A stretch of 64,000 nt of DNA from Pseudomonas sp. R84. GTDB lineage: Bacteria; Pseudomonadota; Gammaproteobacteria; Pseudomonadales; Pseudomonadaceae. Positions within the stretch are counted from its first letter, which is position 1. Each line of letters opens with the position of its first letter. Position numbers and translations under genes: made by a program. Shown in pieces: positions 56,875 to 64,000 of the stretch. The stretch is taken from positions 857,501 to 921,500 of the forward strand of contig NZ_CP019426.1 in assembly GCF_009834515.1 (NCBI RefSeq), read 5' to 3'. The notes below the pieces were generated by a model. That model ran no database searches and was not told the origin of the DNA. It saw nothing but the letters and a program-made list of their open reading frames with translations.

Positions 56875-56919
56875 ATCTACGGTGATTTGCAGACCTCACT
56901 CCCGTTTCGGAGATCGATT

Positions 56920-58293
56920 ATGTTTCACACTTCAAGATTGACCAAAGCTTCGCTAGGGCTTGTGTTGGGCCTGGCTGCCAGCGCCGCTCTGGCCGCCATC
57001 ACCCCAAAACAAGCCGAACAACTGAAAACCACCCTGACCCCCATGGGCGCCGAGCGCGCGGGCAACGCTGCCGGCACGATTCCCTCCTGGACCGGCGGCA
57101 TCACCCAGGCGCCCGCCGGCTACAAACCCGGTCAGCATCACCCCGATCCATACGCGGCGGACAAACCGCTGTTCACCATCACCAAAGCCAATCTCGACCA
57201 ATACAAAGCCCACCTCAGCCCCGGCCAGATCGCCCTGTTCAACAGCTACCCCGACACCTTCCAGATGCCGATCTACCCATCCCGCCGCTCCGGCTCAGCG
57301 CCGCAATGGCTGTACGACAACACCCTGAAAAACGCCACCTCGGCCAAATTGCTCGAAGGCGGCAGCGGCTTCTCCGATGCTTACGGCGGCGTGCCATTCC
57401 CGGTGCCCAAGGACGGCGTTGAAGTGTTGTGGAACCACATCACCCGCTATCGCGGCATCTACGTCGTGCGCCGCGCCTCCGAAGCGCCAGTGCAACGCAA
57501 TGGCAGCTTCGCGCTGGTGACCTCGCAGCAGGAAGCGCTGTTCAACTACTACCGCCCGAACGGCCAGTTCGCCGACCTGAAAAACATCCTGTTCTACTAC
57601 CTCGCCTTCGTGAAAAGCCCGGCGCGACTGGCCGGCGGTGCCGCCCTCGTGCACGAAACCCTCGATCAGCTCAAGGACGCACGCCAGGCCTGGATCTACG
57701 ACGCCGGCCAACGCCGCGTGCGTCGCGCGCCGAACCTCGCCTACGACACGCCGATCGCATCCTCCGATGGACTGCGCACTGCCGACGACACCGATCTGTT
57801 CAACGGCTCGCCTGATCGCTACGAGTGGAAGCTCAAGGGCAAACAGGAAATCTACATCCCCTACAACAACTACAAAGTCGCCAGCCCCGACGTGAAATAC
57901 GCGCAGTTGCTCACCCCCGGCCACCTCAACCCGCAATACACCCGCTACGAACTGCACCGGGTTTGGGTGGTGGAAGGCAACCTGAAACCGGGCTCGCGGC
58001 ACATCTATTCCAAGCGTGTGCTGTTTCTCGATGAAGACAGCTGGGGCGCGGCACTGGTCGATCAATACGACGGGCGAGGGGAGTTGTGGCGGGTGTCGAT
58101 GGCCTACCTGAAAAACTTCTATGACCTGCCGACGACGTGGAGTGCGCTGGATGTTTTCCATGATTTGCAGGCGCGTCGTTACTACGTGCAGAACCTTGAT
58201 AACGAAGAGGCGGAGACTGTCGATTTCGCACAACCGGTGCCGGAGGATGCGTACTTCATGCCGTCGGCGTTGCGGCAGCGTGGCACTCGGTGA
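56920..58293 (+). CDS. DUF1329-family periplasmic/outer-membrane-associated protein
   Basis: The 457-residue product has a signal peptide (LGLVLGLAASAALAAITPKQ). The DUF1329 hallmarks follow: AERAGNAAGTIPSWTGGIT, PYAADKPLFTITKANLDQY, LLEGGSGFSDAYGGVPFPVP and RRAPNLAYDTPI. CGGAG precedes the ATG. The family is predicted to have a LolA/LolB-like fold and is found with DUF1302 proteins. It closes the lipid-linked operon. The exact role is unknown. Confidence 0.9.
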   Translation: MFHTSRLTKASLGLVLGLAASAALAAITPKQAEQLKTTLTPMGAERAGNAAGTIPSWTGGITQAPAGYKPGQHHPDPYAADKPLFTITKANLDQYKAHLSPGQIALFNSYPDTFQMPIYPSRRSGSAPQWLYDNTLKNATSAKLLEGGSGFSDAYGGVPFPVPKDGVEVLWNHITRYRGIYVVRRASEAPVQRNGSFALVTSQQEALFNYYRPNGQFADLKNILFYYLAFVKSPARLAGGAALVHETLDQLKDARQAWIYDAGQRRVRRAPNLAYDTPIASSDGLRTADDTDLFNGSPDRYEWKLKGKQEIYIPYNNYKVASPDVKYAQLLTPGHLNPQYTRYELHRVWVVEGNLKPGSRHIYSKRVLFLDEDSWGAALVDQYDGRGELWRVSMAYLKNFYDLPTTWSALDVFHDLQARRYYVQNLDNEEAETVDFAQPVPEDAYFMPSALRQRGTR

Positions 58294-58400
58294 GATAGCA
58301 GACCTGTCTATGCTTTTCTGGCGTTACAACCTGAAACCGTCGCAGCAAAAGCTTCATGGTAGCCTCCGCTGCTGCGATTTCAGTAATGACGGAGAGCATT

Positions 58401-58613
58401 GTGGCAAGTTTGATCATCGACAATCTTGACCCTCAGCTCTATGAAGCGCTGAGGGTAGCGGCCGACCTCAATGGTCGATCGATGGAAGAGCAAGCGTGTC
58501 TGATTTTGAAGAATGCTCTGGAACAGACTCAATCCACTGGCGGCTTGGGGAGTCGGATCCAAGAGCGCTTTAGAAGCGTTGGCGGAGTTGAGCTGGATTT
58601 GCCTTCGCGTTGA
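58401..58613 (+). CDS. FitA-like ribbon-helix-helix antitoxin, without toxin partner
   Basis: The 70-residue product starts at GTG 58401, with GGAGAG 5-10 bases upstream; an ATG at 58386 would add five residues. ASLIIDNLDPQLYEALRV, AADLNGRSMEEQACLILKNA and the C-terminal GLGSRIQERF match FitA antitoxins that repress their operon and neutralise PIN-domain FitB toxins. No fitB follows: the next 180 bp are a REP element and then a convergent chemotaxis gene. It is probably an orphan or remnant. Confidence 0.75.
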   Translation: MASLIIDNLDPQLYEALRVAADLNGRSMEEQACLILKNALEQTQSTGGLGSRIQERFRSVGGVELDLPSR

Positions 58614-58670
58614 AAGCGGGGCACGCAGTTTCACGGTATGACCACGCATCAGTAGGGCAAGCCATAACGC

Positions 58671-58768
58671 AATCGCGAGCAGGCTCACTCCTACAGGGGA
58701 ATTGGCGTCGCCCACATAATCTGTGATCGACGCGTTACCTGTAGGCCTTCGCCTGCTCGCGATTCGGT
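58671..58768. repeat. Degenerate REP-type inverted pair
   Basis: AATCGCGAGCAGGCTCACTC on the left is mirrored by CTGTAGGCCTTCGCCTGCTCGCGATTCGG on the right, with mismatches in the right arm (GCCTTCG for GAGTGAG). It separates the FitA-like gene from the 3' end of the chemotaxis receptor. Confidence 0.8.
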
Positions 58769-58792
58769 TGTAGCTTCAGCGCGAAATCAGGA

Positions 58793-60712
58793 TCAAACGC
58801 GGAAGTGGCTGACCATCTGCTGCAACTGCCCACCCAGACGCGCCAGTTCAACACTCGACGCTGCCGTCTCATCACTCGCCGCTGCGGTCTGTTCCGACAC
58901 GTCGCGTACGTTGATGATGCTGCGGCTGATCTCTTCGGCCACGGCGCTCTGCTGTTCGGCAGCGGCGGCGATCTGCTGGTTCATCGACTGGATGTTCGAC
59001 ACCGTACGGGTGATGTTTTCCAGTGATGCGCCAGCCTTGCGCGTCAGCGCTACGCTGCTGTCGGTCAGCGCGCGGCTGTTGCTCATCACGGCCGAGACTT
59101 GCTGGGTGCCGTTCTGCAGACCGGCGACCAGGCCTTCGATTTCTTCGGTGGATTTCTGCGTGCGTTGGGCCAGACCACGAACTTCATCGGCGACCACGGC
59201 AAATCCACGACCGGCTTCACCGGCACGCGCGGCTTCGATCGCAGCGTTGAGGGCCAGCAGGTTGGTCTGTTCGGCCACGGCCTTGATCACGTCCATGACG
59301 CTGCCGATCTTGTCGCTTTCCTGTTGCAGCACGCTCATGGCTTCGGTGGAACGCACCACTTCGCTGGCCAGACGCTCGATCTGCGCGATGGCTTCGTTGA
59401 CCACTTTGTCGCCTTCGCGGGCTTCGCCGTCAGCGGCGGCAGCCGCTTGCGAGGCTTCTTCGGCGTTGCGCGCAACTTCCTGCACGGTGGCAGTCATCTC
59501 GTGCATGGCGGTGGCGACCTGATCGGTCTCGACCTTCTGGCTGTTCACGCCGGCGCTGGTCTGCTCGGTCACGGCCGAGAGTTCTTCGGCAGCGCTGGCG
59601 ATCTGGGTGACGCCGTCGCGGATGCCGCTGATCAAATCGCGCAGGGTCACACCCATGCGCGCGATGCCTTGTTGCAGGACGCCGAGTTCGTCGCGGCGGG
59701 TGACGGTGACGTTCTGGGTCAGGTCGCCGCTGGCGATGCGCTCGACCACGGCCAGAGTTTCTTGCAGCGGACGGGTGATCTGACGGGTGATGATCACCGC
59801 AGCAATCACGCCAACCAGCAGGGCGAGCAGGGTGCTGATCAACTGGAAGGTGCGCGCCTGAGCGCTTTCAGCGTCACGGCGATCGAGTTGGATCTGATAC
59901 AGCTGTTCGCTCAGGGCGACGATGGTGGTGCCCTGGTCGGTCATTTCCTTACGCGCCTGCACGGCATCGGTGTTGGCGTTTTTGTACGCCATCAACGCGC
60001 TGCGATAGTTGACCAGTGCGGTTTCGAGCTGACGCAGTGCGTCTTGCTGCGAGTCGGCGAAATGCACGTTCAGTTGCTTGAGGCTGGCGATCGCGGCGTC
60101 AATCTGGCCGACGGCTTTCTGCTCGGTTTCGGCATTGGTGGCGGCGGTGTAGCCGCGCACTTCGTAGCGCGCGAGGATGAACGCTTCCTTGGCCGCGGTG
60201 ATCGCCTGGAACTGTTCGAAGCGCTGTTCGCTCATGTCCATCTGCTGCACGCGTTTGCTGATCGATTCGATCTGGTTGTACGCGGTCTCGGCACTCACGC
60301 TCATGCTGTCGCGGGCACTGTTGCCGGTGCGATAGGCGTTGCGCATTTTGTTCAGCGACGTCTGGTATTCAGCGATGGTCGCGGCCTGCTCCTTGAGCAG
60401 TTTGACGTTTTCCGGGCTCTTGAAGCTGTTGATCAGCTTCTGTTGTTGCGCGGCGAAGCTTTCAAGGGTGGTCTGCACATTCTGTGCGGCGGTTTCATCG
60501 CCATTGGTCAGCATGTATTGCAGGCGCACCACGCGCAGTTTGGTCAGACCGGCATTGAGCTGGGTGATGTCGCTCATCCAGTTGCTGCGGTCGATCAGGC
60601 CACCGAGGCTGGTCCAGCCTGTCAGGGCCAGCACGCAGGTCAGGGCCAGCACGAGGCCGAAGCCCAGGCCCAGTTTCATGTTCACGCTGATGTTGCCGAA
60701 CCAGCTATTCAT
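58793..60712 (-). CDS. Methyl-accepting chemotaxis protein
   Basis: The 639-residue receptor starts at ATG 60712, preceded by GGAGG. The first transmembrane helix is near residues 10-30 ([18 protein letters not shown]). It is followed by a helical periplasmic sensor of about 250 residues rich in coiled-coil pattern, a second helix ([20 protein letters not shown]), a HAMP domain and a long signalling coiled coil. The hairpin tip is the conserved segment around [19 protein letters not shown]. No C-terminal CheR-tethering pentapeptide is seen; the end is QMVSHFRV. The ligand is unknown. It is a single gene, divergent from the phosphatase gene. Confidence 0.94.
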   Translation of the reverse strand: MNSWFGNISVNMKLGLGFGLVLALTCVLALTGWTSLGGLIDRSNWMSDITQLNAGLTKLRVVRLQYMLTNGDETAAQNVQTTLESFAAQQQKLINSFKSPENVKLLKEQAATIAEYQTSLNKMRNAYRTGNSARDSMSVSAETAYNQIESISKRVQQMDMSEQRFEQFQAITAAKEAFILARYEVRGYTAATNAETEQKAVGQIDAAIASLKQLNVHFADSQQDALRQLETALVNYRSALMAYKNANTDAVQARKEMTDQGTTIVALSEQLYQIQLDRRDAESAQARTFQLISTLLALLVGVIAAVIITRQITRPLQETLAVVERIASGDLTQNVTVTRRDELGVLQQGIARMGVTLRDLISGIRDGVTQIASAAEELSAVTEQTSAGVNSQKVETDQVATAMHEMTATVQEVARNAEEASQAAAAADGEAREGDKVVNEAIAQIERLASEVVRSTEAMSVLQQESDKIGSVMDVIKAVAEQTNLLALNAAIEAARAGEAGRGFAVVADEVRGLAQRTQKSTEEIEGLVAGLQNGTQQVSAVMSNSRALTDSSVALTRKAGASLENITRTVSNIQSMNQQIAAAAEQQSAVAEEISRSIINVRDVSEQTAAASDETAASSVELARLGGQLQQMVSHFRV

Positions 60713-60966
60713 CAAAAATCCTCCAGAAACGTTGGGTTTCTTGTCGTCGGTTAGGCTGGAAGATTGTTGTTTTTTTAGAGCCAGCAAGGGTGTTAGCAGG
60801 TTTGTATCGGCCGCATTTCCCAGAGCTGAAAGGATTTTGTCCTACGAAATTTGTAACATCGGATCCCAAGACTTTTTTCACATGGGTTTCACTGGCTGCC
60901 CACGCGCGCCTCTGTACCTTCGCCGCATCGAATGAACCCGTGATGCACAGTGGCGAGGCGGTTTTT

Positions 60967-61638
60967 GTGGAATTGAGACTGAGTCTGTTCGGCGTCAAAC
61001 GCTCGATCGATCTGAGCTTTTTGGCGCGTTTTCGCAACACTTGGGTGGTGTTGGCGGCATCGGTATTGGTGATCCCGCTGACCCTGTGGTTGCTGGCGCC
61101 GGCGGCGGTGCCGGATCTGGCCCACGGCAATGTCGCCGGTGCGCAGGCGCTGACAGCCGGTTGGGCCAAGGGCGAGATGATCGTGCTGGTGCGTCACGTC
61201 GAGCGTTGCGATCACTCCAGAGCGGCATGCCTGAGTGGCAACGACGGCATCACCGATCGCTCGCGCAGTGTCGCGGTGGCGGTCGGTGCAAGGTTCGAAC
61301 AACTGGGCCTGAACAACGCCGACATCTATAACAGCCCGTCGATGCGCACGGTGCAGACGGCCGGTTACATGTTCAACCATGCCGCCAGCGGTGACGACTG
61401 GCTGATCAACTGCCGGGGCCGCATGTTGCAGGACGCGTTGGCCCATAAGGTTCCCGGTCGCAATCTGGTCCTGGTGACCCACAGCGAATGCATGGCGCAA
61501 ATCGAGAAAGACCTCAAAGTGCCAGCCTCGGACATGGGTTATGGCTCGTCATTGTTTGTTTCCGCTGCCAGTCCGGCGGCTCCCAAGATGCTCGGCTTTA
61601 TTGAAGCCTCCGACTGGCGCACGGTGACCACCCGATGA
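60967..61638 (+). CDS. Histidine-phosphatase-family protein, Ais/PmrG-like, membrane-anchored
   Basis: The product has about 223 residues from GTG 60967 (GAGGCGG upstream); an in-frame ATG at 60943 is an alternative. An N-terminal hydrophobic segment (TWVVLAASVLVIPLTLWLL) anchors it. The phosphatase motif is VLVRHVERCDHS, where the usual RHGE reads RHVE, with YNSPSMRTVQTA and LVTHSECMAQI providing the other catalytic Arg and His. Ais/PmrG proteins remove phosphate from LPS core heptose. The overlap with a PAP2 gene and the nearby ArnT-like gene support an LPS role. Confidence 0.82.
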   Translation: MELRLSLFGVKRSIDLSFLARFRNTWVVLAASVLVIPLTLWLLAPAAVPDLAHGNVAGAQALTAGWAKGEMIVLVRHVERCDHSRAACLSGNDGITDRSRSVAVAVGARFEQLGLNNADIYNSPSMRTVQTAGYMFNHAASGDDWLINCRGRMLQDALAHKVPGRNLVLVTHSECMAQIEKDLKVPASDMGYGSSLFVSAASPAAPKMLGFIEASDWRTVTTR

Positions 61639-62456
61639 AATCCCGTTTCTACGCTTACAATTTTGGTATTCCGCTCGCCTGTGCGGCGCTGGTGTTCCTG
61701 ATGTTCGACATGACCAGAATCGACATCGCCTTCAGCAACCTGTTGTTCGATCCGCTGACGCAGTCCTTCCCGCTCGACAAAATCCACTTCTTTGAAAAGC
61801 TCACGCATAAATGGGCGCGGATCATTCCCAACTGGACGGCGGAAATCGCTCTGATCGGCGCGCTGCTATCGGTGGTCTGGCCGTTGGTCAATCCGCACAA
61901 ACGTCCGCGACTCGGTGCAATGCTGGAGCGCAGCAAAGTCGCGCCGGTGCTGCGATTTGCCGCTGATCACCGTAGGGATTTTCTGTTTGTGGTGGTCGCA
62001 TTTGCGGTTTGCACCGGGGTGATCCACTTCCTCAAATCCCACACCAGCGTTTACTGCCCGATCGAGACCACACTGTACGGCGGAAAAATGGCCCACATTG
62101 AGTGGTACAGCAACTTTCAACTGTTCCACGAAGCCGGGAGTGGCCGTTGCTGGCCGGGTGGTCATGCGTCGGGTGGCTTCACCATGCTGGCGCTGTATTT
62201 CGTGGCGCGGCGCTATCAATGGCGTTTTTCCAGTGCAATCTTGTGGGGCTCGCTGCTGCTTGGGTTCATTTACGGCACTACTCGCGTCCTGCAGGGCTGG
62301 CACTACATGTCCCACACCTTCTGGGCCGGAATCTTCGTGTGGCTGGCGTGTTTGCTGACAGCGCTGGCCTTCTACGGACGGGCGCGGCTGGATGTGCCGG
62401 TGCTGAGCAAGCGCACACAGAAAGCGTTCAGTACTCAGCCTGAGATTTCTCTCTGA
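61635..62456 (+). CDS. PAP2-family membrane phosphatase (lipid A/undecaprenyl type)
   Basis: The 273-residue polytopic protein has a PAP2 signature in pieces: FLKSHTSVYCPIE (about residue 133), GRCWPGGHASGGF (about 172) and GTTRVLQGWHYMSHTFW (about 216), which supply the catalytic Lys, His and Arg/His. It resembles LpxE/LpxT-like and PgpB-like phosphatases acting on lipid A or polyprenyl phosphates at the periplasmic face of the inner membrane. It overlaps the preceding phosphatase by four bases (ATGA) and is followed by a bidirectional terminator shared with the convergent ArnT-like gene. Confidence 0.88.
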   Translation: MKSRFYAYNFGIPLACAALVFLMFDMTRIDIAFSNLLFDPLTQSFPLDKIHFFEKLTHKWARIIPNWTAEIALIGALLSVVWPLVNPHKRPRLGAMLERSKVAPVLRFAADHRRDFLFVVVAFAVCTGVIHFLKSHTSVYCPIETTLYGGKMAHIEWYSNFQLFHEAGSGRCWPGGHASGGFTMLALYFVARRYQWRFSSAILWGSLLLGFIYGTTRVLQGWHYMSHTFWAGIFVWLACLLTALAFYGRARLDVPVLSKRTQKAFSTQPEISL

Positions 62457-62473
62457 ACCCGTTCGGATGAAAT

Positions 62474-62507
62474 GAAAAACCCGCCAATCACCGGCGGGTT
62501 TTTTTAT
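62474..62507. terminator. Bidirectional Rho-independent terminator
   Basis: AAACCCGCC (62477-62485) pairs with GGCGGGTTT (62493-62501), with T runs on both strands. It lies between the convergent PAP2 and ArnT-like genes and serves both. Confidence 0.93.
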
Positions 62508-62522
62508 GTGGCTGCGCAGGCC

Positions 62523-63962
62523 TCAATAGCCGACGAAGTAATACGCCTGACGCCCGACCATCATGGTCTTGAGTACTTTCAGTGGCGGCGTGGGTTCACT
62601 GTCACCAGCCATCACCACGACATGCGAGGGCGAGGCCGTGAGGAAATCTCGCAACTGCGCTTCGGTATCCAGCCCTTTGAGTACTTGCTGGGTATAGAAG
62701 ACCGTCGCGCCACCGACCCGCTCGTTGGCCTGAAACAGTGCGACCTGATGTCCGGCGGTTTGCAGCGTCTGAATCTCTGCACTCAATGGCAGGAACGAAA
62801 GTTTTTTGTCGGCGTGGGGCAGTGCCCATTGCGCGGCGGCGAGATAACTGCCGATCACCAGCGTGAGCACAGTCACTGCCAATGTCTGACGGTGACGGGC
62901 GATTCGGCCTATGAACTGATTGGCGGATTCGTACAGCTTCAATCGTTCGAACAACACGCCTGCATATTCTGCCGCGATCACCGCTGCGGCTGGCGTCATC
63001 GACATCAGGTACACCGTGCGCTTGCTCGACGCCAACGTCAGCATCACGAACTGCGCAACGATCCACAGGCTGAAAAACAGCAAGTAGCGGTTGGCCTTCA
63101 ATTGTTTGCGGAAATGCCAGAGCCCCAGGTACACCAGAATGTTCCACGGCAGGAAGGCTTCCGGCAGTTTGGCGAGGTAGTAATAGAACGGTTCATAGTG
63201 CCCGGCCTCGACGAACGAACCGCTGAAGCGCCCGACACTGTTGGTCAGCAGCACCTCTTTGACGGCCTGCGCGCCGCCGTGCTGGAAGAGGATGACGAGC
63301 CAGATCAGCAGCGGAATCAAACCGAGCAGGGTCAGGAAACCCGGTCGCAGCCAGTCAGCGATTTTCAGTCGTTTGTCCATCAGGTTGTCGGCCAGCAGAT
63401 AGGCGAAAATCACCACGCCCGGCATGGCCAGCCCCAGCACACCCTTGCTCAATGTAGCGATGGCGATCCCAACGACAAACAACAGCGAGTTGCCCGCGGT
63501 CGACGCCCGTTGCGCCTGGAAAAAGGCCAGCAGCGCGGTGGTCACGCCGAGGGCGAGCAACGCGTCCTCACCGACCCCGCGCACGTTGCTCCAGTAACTG
63601 GCCATGGTCGCGAGCAGAATGCCTGCGGTCCAGGCAATCATTTTCGGCCGTTCAAAGCGGCGCAACATGCCGTACAGCAGCATCACACTGAGCAGCCCGG
63701 CCACCGCCGACGCCAGTCGCACGGCCCACGGTGAAACGCCGAACACACGCATGGCGCCAGCATCCAGCCACAGGCTCAGCGGTGGTTTTTCCAGAAACGG
63801 TTCGCCGAACAGGCGAGGCGTCACCCAATCGTTATCAAGGTGCATCTCCATGGCGATCCCGGCGACGCGGGCCTCGGTGGAGCCTTGCAATTGGTGGCCG
63901 CCCAAGCCGAAGAAAAACAGCAGGGCGGCAAGCAGAAACAGCGAAGTGGCGGCACGCGACAT
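62523..63962 (-). CDS. ArnT-like glycosyltransferase (GT83/PMT_2 family)
   Basis: The 479-residue polytopic membrane protein has an N-terminal helix and first periplasmic loop STEARVAGIAMEMHLDNDWV with LFGEPFLEKPPLSLWL, the conserved acidic and PPL motifs of lipid-A 4-amino-4-deoxy-L-arabinose transferase and its relatives. About eleven helices follow, and then a soluble C-terminal part. It is shorter than canonical ArnT (about 550), so the sugar and acceptor could differ. It converges on the phosphatase pair that likely also acts on LPS. The ATG at 63962 lies 39 bp from the window edge, so its promoter is mostly outside. Confidence 0.87.
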   Translation of the reverse strand: MSRAATSLFLLAALLFFFGLGGHQLQGSTEARVAGIAMEMHLDNDWVTPRLFGEPFLEKPPLSLWLDAGAMRVFGVSPWAVRLASAVAGLLSVMLLYGMLRRFERPKMIAWTAGILLATMASYWSNVRGVGEDALLALGVTTALLAFFQAQRASTAGNSLLFVVGIAIATLSKGVLGLAMPGVVIFAYLLADNLMDKRLKIADWLRPGFLTLLGLIPLLIWLVILFQHGGAQAVKEVLLTNSVGRFSGSFVEAGHYEPFYYYLAKLPEAFLPWNILVYLGLWHFRKQLKANRYLLFFSLWIVAQFVMLTLASSKRTVYLMSMTPAAAVIAAEYAGVLFERLKLYESANQFIGRIARHRQTLAVTVLTLVIGSYLAAAQWALPHADKKLSFLPLSAEIQTLQTAGHQVALFQANERVGGATVFYTQQVLKGLDTEAQLRDFLTASPSHVVVMAGDSEPTPPLKVLKTMMVGRQAYYFVGY

Positions 63963-64000
63963 GGCTTTCAGGCAACCGGAAGGGGCGGGAGCCTGAGCAT

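Noticed and set aside
59099..60754. 551-codon plus-strand frame opposite the chemotaxis receptor
   Set aside because: It is rich in Gly/His/Phe repeats with no domain. The minus strand carries a complete MCP.
62472..63734. 420-codon plus-strand frame opposite the ArnT-like gene
   Set aside because: It is composed of Gln/His/Arg-rich sequence and starts at the terminator hairpin. The minus strand is the real membrane protein.

Overview
This 64 kb window is typical of the Pseudomonas fluorescens group. The rRNA sequences are Pseudomonas-like, the recC-recB-recD and yfiR-yfiN-yfiB orders are those of pseudomonads, the DNA is GC-rich, and many intergenic gaps carry the paired REP-type inverted repeats (core GAGCCTGCTCGCGA) seen in this group. 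All assignments were made by reading the sequence; no database search was run.

Layout. 1-3210: 23S rRNA (first few bases missing), 5S rRNA and a terminator. 3317-12560: recCBD, joined by ATGA overlaps. 12680-15020: yfiR-yfiN-yfiB, a cyclic-di-GMP control module. 15017-19061: a LysR regulator divergent from the valine-catabolism genes mmsA and mmsB, then a small cupin. 19574-34262: the main accessory locus, eleven co-directional genes that look like a type II polyketide/fatty-acid assembly line. They encode an acyl carrier protein with a zinc ribbon; two ketosynthase pairs, each an intact enzyme followed by a partner lacking the catalytic residues (chain-length-factor-like); a 956-residue fusion of a class III aminotransferase and an acyl-ACP reductase; two ketoreductase-type SDRs; and an envelope trio (DUF1302-type outer-membrane protein, LolA/LolB-like periplasmic protein, MMPL/RND permease). 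The simplest reading is synthesis and export of a long-chain amine or amino-alcohol.

34332-40528: regulators and quinone/redox accessory genes (MerR, two LysR, two flavodoxin-like quinone reductases, TauE/SafE permease, ABM monooxygenase, NAD(P)-binding epimerase-like protein). 40529-41594: a small insertion bounded by an exact 57-bp direct repeat of the end of the preceding gene. It carries a fic gene knocked out of frame by a triplicated 8-bp repeat, and a small convergent ORF. 41935-45620: GntP permease, RpiR regulator and D-aminoacylase, an apparent N-acyl-D-amino-acid utilisation operon. 45739-47198: VOC protein, a DUF6124-type gene with a strongly structured upstream region, and repeats.

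47206-58293: an AraC regulator divergent from six genes: an alkyl-DHAP-synthase-like flavoprotein, a GlpD-like oxidase, an FGGY kinase, a secreted zinc phospholipase C-like protein, a DUF1302 protein and a DUF1329 protein. The enzyme set fits processing of a glycero(ether)lipid. 58401-63962: an orphan FitA-like antitoxin, a methyl-accepting chemotaxis protein, and a lipid A/LPS-modification group (Ais-like phosphatase, PAP2 phosphatase, ArnT-like glycosyltransferase).
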